The position numbers and the translations under genes were made by a program. From Deltaproteobacteria bacterium (GTDB lineage Bacteria; Desulfobacterota; Syntrophia; Syntrophales; UBA2192), in contig JAAYEC010000073.1 in NCBI GenBank assembly GCA_012728915.1, forward strand, positions 1 to 51,920: DNA of 51,920 bases, written 5' to 3'. The notes beneath the pieces were generated by a model. It did no database searches, had not been told where the DNA came from, and was given only the letters and a program-made list of their open reading frames with translations. Each line of letters opens with the position of its first letter. The first letter of the stretch is position 1. Positions 43,542-51,740 of the stretch are shown piece after piece.

Positions 43542-45635
43542 TTATTGCCAGAGGATGCGGGCGTCGACGGCGACGCAGCCCTCCGAAGAGGCCAGGACGG
43601 GATTGATGTCGAGTTCCGCCACATCGGGGTTTTCCGATGCGAAGAACGAGAGACGCTCGATCGCCCCGACGATCGCCTCCGTGTCCGCGCCCTTCTCGCC
43701 GCGCACGCCCATGAGAAGCGGCCAGATCTTCAAGGACTCGAGCATGGCCCGCGCCGCGGCCCCGTCCACGGGAACGAGGTCGCGGCTCACGTCGCGGAAG
43801 ACCTCCGTGTACACGCCTCCCTGGCCGCAGGCCAGGACGTGACCGAAGACGGGGTCGCGCTTCAGGCCCAGCAGGATCTCCCTGCCCGCGGCCTGCTCCT
43901 GGAGGTGAAAGGCCTCGATGCGCAGGCCCGGGTCCTTCGCCCGGACATTCTCCGCGATCCCTTTGCGGGCGGCCTTCAGTCCGGCGAGGGTCCCGATCCC
44001 GGTCACGATCCCGCCCCACTCGCTCTTGTGCAGGAAGGCGCGGCCGGCGAGCTTCAGCACGAAGGGGGGCTTCATGGCCCTTGCCGCCCTCACGAGGGCC
44101 GACAGGCTCCCGGCCTCGATGCCGCGCGCGGCGGGGATCCCGTAGCAGCCGAGCAGCTCAAGGGCGTCCTGGCCGAGGAGGATGCCCTTGCGCCTGCCCT
44201 TCGCGGCCAGGCCTCCGGCCCTTGCCCTGTCGACGGGGAACGAGCGCGGACGCGGCGTGCCGCGACGCCTGAGACGGTGATACCGGTAGCCGTACGAGAG
44301 CCCCTCGACGGCCTGCTCGATCGAATCGAAGCAGGCCACGCCCGGGATCCTCTCGAAGCGCTCGACGGAGGCGGCGCTGTCCAGGTAGGGCCACGCCGCG
44401 ATAGGCTTGAGGTTTCCCGCTTCCCGCCTTGCCCTGTCGACGGCCTGCTCGAGATCCAGATCGCCGTGCAGCGGCGAGCCGGAGACGATGAAGACGGCGA
44501 GCACGCCATCGATGCCGGGGGATTTCAGCATCTCCGCGAGCGACAGCCGGAAGGCCTCCTCGTAGCGGCCGCCGAGCATGCCGATGGGCCAGATGTCGAT
44601 GGGATTCGTCACGTGGACCCAGTCGGGTAGTCCGGCCCGGAGCTTTTCCCGGAGATCTGCGGGCATCTTCCCGAAAACGAGCCCGTGCTCTTCGGCGGTG
44701 TCCGCGGCCATGATGCCGCCCGCCCCGGTGGCGGTGACAACGCCGAGCCGCGGGCCCTCCATTTCGCCGAGAACGGCAAGGGCGTGGATGGCATCGCGCA
44801 TCTGGCCCCCCGTGCGGACACGGAGGACGCCGGCGCGCTCGAAGGCGGCGTCGTAGACGTCGTCCTCGCCGACCAGCGAGCCCGAATGGGACAGCGCGGC
44901 CTTCGCCCCCGCGGCGCTCCGGCCCGTCTTGATCACGATGACGGGCTTGAGGCGGCTCGCCCGGCCTGCCGATTCCAGAAATGCGGGGCCGCGCTTGAGG
45001 CCTTCCATGTGGACGACGATCACCTTCGTTTCCGGGTCGTCCGCGAGGTAGTCCAGGGCGTCGGCGATATCGAGGTCGCAGGCGTTCCCCACGTCGATGG
45101 CCTTGCCGATGTCGTGCCAGGAGAGATTGCGGGACGCCACCTGGAGAACGCCCGTCTGCGCGACGAGCGACACGGGAAGGAACCGTTCGGGGAAGGGGAT
45201 GTCGATGAAGGCCGTGTTGAACCGCCGGAAGTTGTTGACCACCCCCAGCGTGTTGGGGCCCATGACGCGCACGCCGCTTTCGCGGGCGCGCGCCGCGAGC
45301 TGGTCCTGGAGGCGGCGGCCGCGTTCGTCGGCGTCGGCGAAGCCCTGGCTGATGACGATCACGCGCCGGATGCCGGCCCGGATGCAGTCTTCGAAGGCCG
45401 CCGCCACCCGGTCGCGGCCGACGGAGATGACGGCAAGATCGACAGGCTCGGGGATGTCGGCCAGGGCGGGATGGATCTTCATTCCCAGGATGTCCCCGCC
45501 GGCCGGGTTTACGGGATAAATGCGGCCCCTGAAGCCGTAGCGGAGCATCATCTCCGCGTTGTTGAAGGCGCCGGCCCCCGTCCTGCGCGGGGTTCCGATG
45601 AGTGCGACGGATGCAGGGTCCATGAACTTGTGCAT
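43542..45635 (-). CDS. ADP-forming acyl-CoA synthetase (fused alpha-beta subunits)
   Basis: The 697-residue enzyme converts acyl-CoA, ADP and phosphate to acid, CoA and ATP. The order is: a CoA-binding domain (VALIGTPRRTGAGAF then GFRGRIYPVNPAGG), a succinyl-CoA-ligase-like domain with the phospho-histidine in AALSHSGSLVGEDDVYDAAF near 250, a ligase domain, and a C-terminal ATP-grasp domain from about 475 (LLGQDALELLGCYGIPAARG then LDINPVLASSEG). The fusion order matches archaeal and bacterial acetyl-CoA synthetases (ADP-forming). It would conserve energy from acetyl- or acyl-CoA made by the beta-oxidation enzymes in this window. Substrate preference is not evident from sequence. Confidence 0.88.
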   Translation of the reverse strand: MHKFMDPASVALIGTPRRTGAGAFNNAEMMLRYGFRGRIYPVNPAGGDILGMKIHPALADIPEPVDLAVISVGRDRVAAAFEDCIRAGIRRVIVISQGFADADERGRRLQDQLAARARESGVRVMGPNTLGVVNNFRRFNTAFIDIPFPERFLPVSLVAQTGVLQVASRNLSWHDIGKAIDVGNACDLDIADALDYLADDPETKVIVVHMEGLKRGPAFLESAGRASRLKPVIVIKTGRSAAGAKAALSHSGSLVGEDDVYDAAFERAGVLRVRTGGQMRDAIHALAVLGEMEGPRLGVVTATGAGGIMAADTAEEHGLVFGKMPADLREKLRAGLPDWVHVTNPIDIWPIGMLGGRYEEAFRLSLAEMLKSPGIDGVLAVFIVSGSPLHGDLDLEQAVDRARREAGNLKPIAAWPYLDSAASVERFERIPGVACFDSIEQAVEGLSYGYRYHRLRRRGTPRPRSFPVDRARAGGLAAKGRRKGILLGQDALELLGCYGIPAARGIEAGSLSALVRAARAMKPPFVLKLAGRAFLHKSEWGGIVTGIGTLAGLKAARKGIAENVRAKDPGLRIEAFHLQEQAAGREILLGLKRDPVFGHVLACGQGGVYTEVFRDVSRDLVPVDGAAARAMLESLKIWPLLMGVRGEKGADTEAIVGAIERLSFFASENPDVAELDINPVLASSEGCVAVDARILWQ

Positions 45636-45799
45636 CGTGAGTCCTCCTCCAGGGGATTGCGGGGTCCGTACCGCCCCTGCAGGATCCCCGCAGGGGGCGC
45701 TCGTTCACGAAGAAGAACGAATCCCTTGACGCATGTCCGCCCGCCCCGGGAGGTGCGGGTGCCGCCATTCCCGGGGCCGGCGGCGGCAACGCCCGTCAT

Positions 45800-46690
45800 T
45801 CAGGGCGAGGCGCAGATCCGGTTCTTCCCCCTCCTCTTGGCCTCGTACATGAGCCGGTCGGCGCGGTTGATGAAATCCTTCATGTCCTCGCCGTACCGGT
45901 ACCCGGTGATTCCGATGCTCACCGTCTTGGCCTCCTCGCAGCCCGGGACGGGGCGGAACCGTTCAGCGGCGAATTCCGTCCGGATTCTCTCCGCCACCAC
46001 CTCCGCCTGGTCCCTCTCGGTTTCCGGCATGAAGACGGTGAACTCCTCTCCGCCGTACCGGAAGGCCCAGTCGGTGCGCCGGATGCACCGCTGGATGGTT
46101 GCCCCGATCCGCTCCAGGACCCGGTCGCCCTCCATGTGCCCGTAGGCGTCGTTGAACCGTTTGAAGTCGTCGATGTCGAGGAGCAGCAGGGACAGGGGGC
46201 GCCCGTAGCGCTCGGTTCGCTCGATCTCGGCCTGCAACAGGTTGTAGAAATGCCGCTGGTTGTAGAGGCCCGTGAGATCGTCGGTGATGCTCAGCTCCAT
46301 GTAGCGCGACTCGCTCTGGCGCAGGGCCTCCTCGGTCTTCTTGTGCCCGTCGATCTCCCTCTGCAGGGCCTCGACATGGCTGCGGATGCGGCCCGAGAGG
46401 GTCGAGATGATCACGGCGATGGCCAGCAGGGCGAGACCCCGGATGCCGCCTTCGACCAGGGCCCGCGTGTCGCCGGGGGAATGGAAGAACACGAGAAGCA
46501 GGTAAACCATCACGAGAAACAGCGAGAGCAGGAGCCCCCGCTCCCTGTACTGGTACGACGCAATGAGGATGGGAATGTAGTAGAGGTGTACGAAGATGCC
46601 CGTGATGTCCTCGGAGAGACAGTACACGGAAACCAGGACGGCGAACACCGACGTGGCCGCCGTGTAGAACTGCCAGTGCTTGTCGCTCAA
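45800..46690 (-). CDS. Membrane diguanylate cyclase (GGDEF)
   Basis: The product (about 296 residues) has several N-terminal membrane helices (FYTAATSVFAVLVSVYCLSE, LLLSLFLVMVYLLLVFFHSP, LALLAIAVIISTLSG). A coiled linker follows, then a GGDEF domain from about 135 with DDLTGLYNQRHFY, the metal motif LLLLDIDDFKRFND and an active-site RYGGEEF. It should make cyclic di-GMP. The start is read as TTG at 46690, because GGAGGAG lies six bases before it and a membrane helix follows at once. An inhibitory RxxD site before GGEEF is not obvious. Confidence 0.85.
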   Translation of the reverse strand: MSDKHWQFYTAATSVFAVLVSVYCLSEDITGIFVHLYYIPILIASYQYRERGLLLSLFLVMVYLLLVFFHSPGDTRALVEGGIRGLALLAIAVIISTLSGRIRSHVEALQREIDGHKKTEEALRQSESRYMELSITDDLTGLYNQRHFYNLLQAEIERTERYGRPLSLLLLDIDDFKRFNDAYGHMEGDRVLERIGATIQRCIRRTDWAFRYGGEEFTVFMPETERDQAEVVAERIRTEFAAERFRPVPGCEEAKTVSIGITGYRYGEDMKDFINRADRLMYEAKRRGKNRICASP

Positions 46691-46764
46691 CGTCGTCTCC
46701 TCCTCAACGCCTCCCCGTCGAGCACCCCCGGCGCAGGGGGCATCGGGCCGGCCATCCCGGTGTC

Positions 46765-47118
46765 TCAGCGCTTTTCGAGGTAGAGTCGCAGGGCCTCGGC
46801 ATTGTTGATGAGCCGCTCCGCGGTGCCGTAGAGGAAGGTCACGGGTCCCTTTCCCATGGCCGCGATCAGCGCCTCGACGCCCGCTGCATTCCGGTCCAGC
46901 TCGGCGAAGTACCGCTTCCGGAACTCGTCCCATTTCGCGGGGTCATGGCCGTACCACTTTCGCAGCTCGTTGGAGGGCGAGATGTCCTTCGCCCAGTGGT
47001 CCACCTTCGCCTTTTCCTTCGCCAGGCCCCGGGGCCAGAGCCGATCGACGAGAATCCGCCGCCCGTCGGAGGCGGCCGGTTCGTCGTAGACGCGTTTCAC
47101 GGCGATCCTCTGTTTCAT
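46765..47118 (-). CDS. DUF488-family protein
   Basis: The 117-residue protein has the complete DUF488 signature: KRVYDEPAASDGRRILVDRL followed by WPRG, DHWAKDISPSNELRKWYGHD and the terminal TFLYGTAERLINNAEALRLY. The function of the family is not known. AGGAGGT precedes the ATG at 47118, fixing the start; the open frame runs on to 47445 through the methyltransferase gene in another phase. It lies 173 bases after the methyltransferase stop. Confidence 0.85.
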   Translation of the reverse strand: MKQRIAVKRVYDEPAASDGRRILVDRLWPRGLAKEKAKVDHWAKDISPSNELRKWYGHDPAKWDEFRKRYFAELDRNAAGVEALIAAMGKGPVTFLYGTAERLINNAEALRLYLEKR

Positions 47119-47290
47119 CGCATTGACCTCCTGGATGCTCCCTGATTTGCCGCTCGGGGCGGCATCATGGGTTGTGCCGTCGAAAGACGGCATTGTTGCG
47201 CAGCAGGCCTCCCGCGTCGAGGGCCGCGATCGCGATCCCGAAGGCGCTCGGCGATGCGTTGACATGGACCCACGGCCCGTCCGCCGGGCC

Positions 47291-48289
47291 CTAGCGCGGC
47301 TTGAGCGCTTCCACCAGCCCGTCCATCCGATGCCCTTTCTGCAGGAGCCGCACGCCTGTAAACCCGGCCGCCTCGAGCCAGTCCCGGACCTCCTCGAAGG
47401 TGTACGTCGATCCGCCCTTGGTGTTGACGAGCATGTTGACGGCAAAGACCGCCCCGTCGCGGGGCTGCGTGCGATCGGGGTCCATGATGTGATCGCGGAT
47501 TACGACGCGGCCCCCGGGGACGAGGGCCCGGAACACCTTGCGGAAAAGCTCACGGTTGTCCTGCGGGCTGCCCTGGTGGATGATGGCCGACAGCAGCGCC
47601 AGGTCGTGCCCGGCGGGCAGCTCGTCGCGGTAGAAGTTGCCCGCCGCGAGGCGGACGCGGCCGAGCAGTCCCGCGTCGGCCAGCCGCCTGCGGGCCATGG
47701 GGATGACCTCGGGCCGGTCGAAGAGCGTCGCCGTCATTCCCGGCGCCGCCCCGAGGAACGCGATGGTGTAGGTCCCCGAGGCGCCGCCCACGTCGAGCAG
47801 GCTCTCCGCGGCTTCCGGACCGATGGCCGCCACGATTTTTTCCGCCAGGGGAAGCCCTACGACGTGCATGGCGCCGATGAAGGCGGAAAGCTCGTCGAAA
47901 CGGCCCCCCGCGTCGGAGGCGAGGGCCTCCTGCGGCCCTGTTGCCCTGACGGCGGGCGTGAGGCCGGACCAGCTCTCCCAGAGATGGGCCGCATGGAGGA
48001 CCATGGGAATCACGGACCGGGGGCTCCCGCCGGACAGAAACGGGGCGGCCGCGGGGGGCGTGCGGTAGGCGCCGTCCTGCTTTTCCAACAGTCCCATCGC
48101 CGCAAGGGCGTCGAGCAGCACGGTCAGGGCGCGGAGGTCGCAGTGGAGCATGCCGGACAGGCCCTCGGCGGTTTGCGCCGTCTCCGCGAGCGGGGTGAAG
48201 AGGTCCAGCTCCGCGGCGGTCAGCAGGATGCGGCTCTCCATGAACTGCCGCGCCAGCCTCAGGACGGCTTCGGGGGTGTCGTAGCTCAT
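47291..48289 (-). CDS. SAM-dependent methyltransferase (O-methyltransferase-like, two-domain)
   Basis: The 332-residue enzyme has an N-terminal helical dimerisation domain resembling a winged helix (LLTAAELDLFTPLAETAQTA, LTVLLDALAAMGLLEKQDGA). The C-terminal Rossmann methyltransferase has motif I LLDVGGASGTYTIAFLGAAP near 165 and GRVVIRDHIMDPDRTQPRDG near 260. This is the plan of hydroxyneurosporene and antibiotic O-methyltransferases (PF00891-like). The substrate is unknown. It begins 13 bases after the end of the rhodanese gene and is probably co-transcribed with it. Confidence 0.85.
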   Translation of the reverse strand: MSYDTPEAVLRLARQFMESRILLTAAELDLFTPLAETAQTAEGLSGMLHCDLRALTVLLDALAAMGLLEKQDGAYRTPPAAAPFLSGGSPRSVIPMVLHAAHLWESWSGLTPAVRATGPQEALASDAGGRFDELSAFIGAMHVVGLPLAEKIVAAIGPEAAESLLDVGGASGTYTIAFLGAAPGMTATLFDRPEVIPMARRRLADAGLLGRVRLAAGNFYRDELPAGHDLALLSAIIHQGSPQDNRELFRKVFRALVPGGRVVIRDHIMDPDRTQPRDGAVFAVNMLVNTKGGSTYTFEEVRDWLEAAGFTGVRLLQKGHRMDGLVEALKPR

Positions 48290-48302
48290 GCCGGCCTCGC
48301 CG

Positions 48303-48623
48303 TTATTCCTTCAGAACCCTGTAGCCCGCCTTCTTCCAGCCCTCGACGCCGTCGGACAGGGCCTTGGCGTTGGCGTAGCCGAGCTTGTTGTACCTGGCCG
48401 CCTGACCGGCGGCCGTGTGCTCCTTCGTTCAGGCGCAATAGAAGACGATCTCCTTGTCTTTGGGGAGCGTCGGCAGCATTTTCTGGAACTCGGCGAACGA
48501 GACGGCCCCCTCGAGCCGCAGGGCGCCGAATTTCTCTTCGTCTTCGTAGCCGCAGACCAGGAGGGCCCGGCCGGCCATGACCTTCTCGTAGGCTTCCTTT
48601 GGTGTGATTCGGGCGGCAGGCAT
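48303..48623 (-). CDS. Rhodanese-like protein with predicted selenocysteine (in-frame TGA)
   Basis: The 106-residue frame is interrupted by one TGA at 48429-48431. Before it the sequence reads KDKEIVFYCA and after it TKEHTAAGQAARYNKLGYAN, then SDGVEGWKKAGYRVLKE. Together these make a normal full-length single-domain rhodanese. C63 occupies the usual active-site position and the TGA falls at residue 65, two residues on, giving FYCAU. A perfect hairpin with a GGU apical loop lies just downstream of the TGA. ATG 48623 is chosen because GGAGAAGGA lies four bases upstream; the frame is open to 48704. A simple nonsense mutation is the main alternative. Gene fragments annotated as ending at the TGA would be wrong. 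Confidence 0.78.
48396..48414 (-). promoter_or_regulatory. Bacterial SECIS-like hairpin
   Basis: On the minus strand, 14 bases after the TGA, the message folds as GGCCGCC, loop GGUCA, GGCGGCC. That is a perfect 7-bp stem with GGU in the apical loop, about 21 bases from the codon. This spacing and loop match bacterial selenocysteine insertion elements. Confidence 0.72.
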
Positions 48624-48783
48624 GCTGTCCTTCTCCTTCATCCGGTATTCGCCCGGCGGGCGGTCGACCGGAATCATCTTATCATAGTCGGCTTGACTTC
48701 CCAAGTCTCCCGAAAGGAGTGGCGTTTTGGCCTGCTCTCTGCTAAATATGGTCCCGTTCTCTCATGGGAAAGGGAAAGAGGCC

Positions 48784-49326
48784 ATGACCGGCGTGTTCAT
48801 CTGTCCGGTAGACGACGAATCGGCCGCCTTCGGGCCGGCCCTGGAGATCGGGTGCGCCCTCGGCACGGTACTGCCCTTCATCAACGATGCGGGCGAGGCC
48901 GAAGTCATGAAGAACCTGTACCCCGGCGGCCACTGTCACGTCTGGGGGGTGCGGGACGAGGGGGAAAACCGCCCGGTCTGGGAGGGGATGGCCGCCGGCG
49001 ACCTCCTGCTGGGGTATCGCAACGGCGCCATCCTGACGGCCTCGACCGTTCTGTACAGGACCCGTAACCCCGCCCTGGCAGATCGCCTGTGGGGCGGCAC
49101 GCCGGAGAGGCCTTTCGAGCTGATGGGCTTCACCGGCAGGCCGCATGTCGGCGAGGTCCCGATCGTTTCGCAGATGCTCGGATATCTGGACCCGGATTAC
49201 CGCGGGTTCACTCGACTCGGCCCGGAGAAGTGCCGGGCCATCCACAACGCCTTCGGGTCGCTCGAAATGTTCGTCCGGCTGGGCCTGCGGTACGACTTCC
49301 CCTTCAACTTCCGCCACTCGGAATAA
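48784..49326 (+). CDS. EVE/PUA-like domain protein (stand-alone)
   Basis: The 180-residue protein shows the pattern GHCHVWGVRDEGENRPVWEG, then MAAGDLLLGYRNGAIL, then LADRLWGGTPERPFELMGF. This resembles the PUA-fold EVE-type domains found at the N-terminus of some McrB-like modification-dependent restriction proteins. I infer a nucleic-acid-binding role, possibly reading a modified base, but no nuclease or ATPase domain is attached and none is adjacent. AAAGAGG just before the ATG at 48784 fixes the start. The gene ends in a strong bidirectional terminator. Confidence 0.5.
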   Translation: MTGVFICPVDDESAAFGPALEIGCALGTVLPFINDAGEAEVMKNLYPGGHCHVWGVRDEGENRPVWEGMAAGDLLLGYRNGAILTASTVLYRTRNPALADRLWGGTPERPFELMGFTGRPHVGEVPIVSQMLGYLDPDYRGFTRLGPEKCRAIHNAFGSLEMFVRLGLRYDFPFNFRHSE

Positions 49327-49357
49327 AAAAGGCAAGGTGCGGACACCTTGCCTTTTT
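49326..49357. terminator. Bidirectional terminator between convergent genes
   Basis: AAAAAGGCAAGGTG and CACCTTGCCTTTTT form a perfect 14-bp stem around CGGA. The A and T runs serve both the EVE-like gene on the plus strand and the CoA-transferase gene on the minus strand. Confidence 0.95.
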
Positions 49358-49380
49358 CGTCATGCGCCTGTCCTGCAGGA

Positions 49381-50928
49381 TCAGTCGCTCAGCTTGGCGA
49401 TCTCCTTCGGTTTGACCATCATATCCATGTAGCCGTACTTGTGTTCCTTCAGCTCCTGGGGCGTCGGGAACCGGCGGTCCGGGGCATTCTTGAACATCCA
49501 GTGGTTCAGCTTGATGCCGAGCTTCTCCACGGCGGCCTTCTCCAGCGCCTCGCGGTCATCCGGGTGGGCGATGGAGATGATCTTCTTGGCCTTCTCGGCG
49601 TCGGTGCAGCCCATGATGTTGACGATGCCGTACTCGGTGCAGATGTAGGTGACGAGCTGGTCGGGGACGGTCACGACGCTGCCCTGGTCCAGCATGGGGA
49701 CGAAACGGGAGCGGCCCTTGGCGTCGCGGGACGTTCCCGCGAGGATCGCCCGGCCGCCCTTGGCCAGCGAGGCGCCGATGGCGAACTGGAACTGGCCGCC
49801 CGTCGAGGAGATGGGACGTCCGCCGACGTTGCCCGCCGCGTCCTGGCCCCGGAGGTCGATCTGGGCGAAGTTGTTCACCGTCACCATGTTGTCCAGGGAG
49901 GACAGGGTAATGAAGTTGTTCGTGTAGCCGATGTGGTAGCCGGCAAACTGCGGGTTGCGGTGCACCCACTCGTAGTAGCGGGGCGTGTCGACGGGCATGA
50001 TGTAGGCCCAGCCGCAGCGGCCCTTGTCGATGTTCTTCCGGGAGTTGTCGACGACGCCTGCCTCGAGGAGCGTGAAGGCGTACTCGCCGATCATCTCGCT
50101 GTGGATGCCGAGGTGCTTCAGGCCGGAATCCCGCATGCCGAGGACGACGGCCGTGGGAAGGGCGCCGATGCCGACCTGGATGCAGTCGCCGTCGCGCATG
50201 ATGGAAACGCAGTGGTTGGCGATCGCCTTCTGGATATCATCGGGCTTGATGTCCTTCTCGGCGATGTAGGGCCACTGGTTCTTCGGGTCGTCCACGTCCA
50301 CCTCGATGAAGTAGTCGACCTCGTCGATGGGCAGATTCATGCCGTCGCCGCCCTCGCACCAGGCGTAGTCCGAGCGGATCTCGCAGACGAACTTCTTGCA
50401 GGTCTTGGCGACGATCATCCAGTTGTTGACGCCGTAGCTGGCGTTCACATAGGTCCCCTGAGGCACGGCGCAGGCCTGGATGCCCCAGTCCATGGCGCGT
50501 TTGGCCTTTTCCTTCCGGTAGAAGCGGGCGTACTCGGCGTCCATGCCGATGGCCCATCCCCAGTGCTTCCAGTCGACGCCCTTGTACCCCTTGGTCATCA
50601 GGCCGCGGGTGGTGGGCAGGATGAAGGCCTCGTGCAGGACGTGGTACTTGGCTTCCATGTCGGCGGCGGCGCAGAAGTTGTTGCCGATCATGATCGCCTG
50701 GTTCCAGATCTCGATGTTGTTCAGGTCGCCGGGGCCGGGACCGAGGCGTGCGGCCAGGGCTTCCATGCTGGCGGTCGTATCGGACCCGGGGCCGCCGCGG
50801 TTGATCCATTCGCCGGGCTTGACCATTTCCGCCCACTTCTTGGCGGTGATCGTCTTGTCCCGAAGCTTCTGCTGCACGGGCGTCGGCATCCAGACTTTCT
50901 CTTTGTTTGCGATTTTCTGCTGCGGCAT
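49381..50928 (-). CDS. Acetyl-CoA hydrolase/CoA-transferase family protein (family I)
   Basis: The 515-residue enzyme belongs to the acetyl-CoA hydrolase/transferase family (Cat1, 4-hydroxybutyrate and succinate CoA-transferases). N-terminal and C-terminal alpha/beta halves are both present. Key blocks are WINRGGPGSDTTASMEALAA, DCIQVGIGALPTAVVLGMRD followed by GIHSEMIGEYAFTLLEAGVV with the likely catalytic glutamate, and GGRPISSTGGQFQFAIGA. The last 90 residues (CTEYGIVNIMGCTDAEKAKK) match the usual end. It would exchange CoA between acetyl- or acyl-CoA and a carboxylate, which fits fatty-acid activation in a syntroph. GGAGGAAC precedes the ATG. It is transcribed alone, with a terminator downstream. 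Confidence 0.9.
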   Translation of the reverse strand: MPQQKIANKEKVWMPTPVQQKLRDKTITAKKWAEMVKPGEWINRGGPGSDTTASMEALAARLGPGPGDLNNIEIWNQAIMIGNNFCAAADMEAKYHVLHEAFILPTTRGLMTKGYKGVDWKHWGWAIGMDAEYARFYRKEKAKRAMDWGIQACAVPQGTYVNASYGVNNWMIVAKTCKKFVCEIRSDYAWCEGGDGMNLPIDEVDYFIEVDVDDPKNQWPYIAEKDIKPDDIQKAIANHCVSIMRDGDCIQVGIGALPTAVVLGMRDSGLKHLGIHSEMIGEYAFTLLEAGVVDNSRKNIDKGRCGWAYIMPVDTPRYYEWVHRNPQFAGYHIGYTNNFITLSSLDNMVTVNNFAQIDLRGQDAAGNVGGRPISSTGGQFQFAIGASLAKGGRAILAGTSRDAKGRSRFVPMLDQGSVVTVPDQLVTYICTEYGIVNIMGCTDAEKAKKIISIAHPDDREALEKAAVEKLGIKLNHWMFKNAPDRRFPTPQELKEHKYGYMDMMVKPKEIAKLSD

Positions 50929-51740
50929 AGTCGATGTTCCTCCTTGTTCAGTTGATCATGTCGTCATTGAGCCGTTTTCTCTCCGTCGTTGATGATTCTC
51001 GTAAAAAGACAAAAAAGATAAGATGCCGGTCGGACCCCCTCCTTTCTTTAGATGAATTTCTGCGAATTGTGTCTCCCACAATCGTATCTGCGTGCCTGCC
51101 ATCCACGGCGCGGAAATCCCTGATGTTTCGGCGCAGGAAATCTCTGGCGCAAGATTGCGAGAATCGGGTACCATGCTTCAGCCGATGCCCGAGAATATCC
51201 GGGTATCGTGCTTGTCATGAAGACGAGAAAACGGAGGGCCTCTCCCCTCGAGCCGCCTGTCCGCAAGGCCGTGATGCCTCAAGGACGGGGCTTTATGAGT
51301 CCCGGAATATCCCGATTGCGGGGATGCCGTGCGAATTCCGGGAACCGGCAGGCGTCCCGGGCTGACTGATCCCTTTCCCGTGGCGCCGCCGCGTCTCTGT
51401 CATCCGTGTCAGGTAGGTCGAAAACCCTTGCGGGATCAGCAGTTGCAGCTGTAGGGCTGCCTGTTTCCATGCCTGGGGACCCCGGGGGCGATTTTCGATT
51501 TCCTGAACTGATAACAAAAAAAAGATACGAAATCAAATCCTTTTTGCTCTTTTTCCGGGATTTTCGGACGGCCTGCCCCGCGGGAGGCCGGCGGAGGTGT
51601 TCCCGGGTGATTTCAACAGGGGAGGGAGGCGGGAATGCGCTGCGGCCGGCCCGCGGCCCCGATGCAAACCGGGCCGCCGATGCGCCCTCAAGCGCCACGA
51701 CGGCCCGGTTCTCACCCCTTCTTCCCTGTGTCCTGAATGC
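50929..51740. other. Long non-coding gap upstream of the CoA-transferase gene
   Basis: No convincing gene was seen in these 812 bases. There is a short palindrome at 51066-51082 (ATTGTG, five bases, CACAAT) and an AT-rich stretch at 51490-51550 with partly symmetric GATTTCG/CGAAATC segments. The 51190-51370 part has repeated CCCGGAATATCC-like pieces. The gap lies between the 3' end of nrdD and the 5' end of the CoA-transferase gene, so it must hold the latter's promoter. Confidence 0.45.
51066..51082. promoter_or_regulatory. Candidate operator upstream of the CoA-transferase gene
   Basis: The perfect palindrome ATTGTG-N5-CACAAT lies about 140 bases before the CoA-transferase start. It is shorter than a Rex box (TTGTG-N8-CACAA). 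A redox or catabolite regulator is possible but not shown. Confidence 0.3.

Noticed and set aside
47165-47290. In-frame continuation of about 41 codons after the methyltransferase TAG, which could suggest stop-codon read-through
   Set aside because: The methyltransferase already ends at its normal family length, the extension matches no known domain, and open frames of this size are common in this GC-rich DNA. There is no sign of pyrrolysine use.
48429-48431. The rhodanese TGA read as a simple pseudogene mutation
   Set aside because: The downstream half keeps a full family sequence with no further defects, and a SECIS-like hairpin at the right distance favours selenocysteine, although a recent nonsense mutation cannot be fully excluded from sequence alone.
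51134-51155. TGGCGCAAGATTGC resembling a sigma-54 promoter
   Set aside because: The GG-to-GC spacing is one base short of the strict sigma-54 requirement, and no gene starts downstream in that direction.
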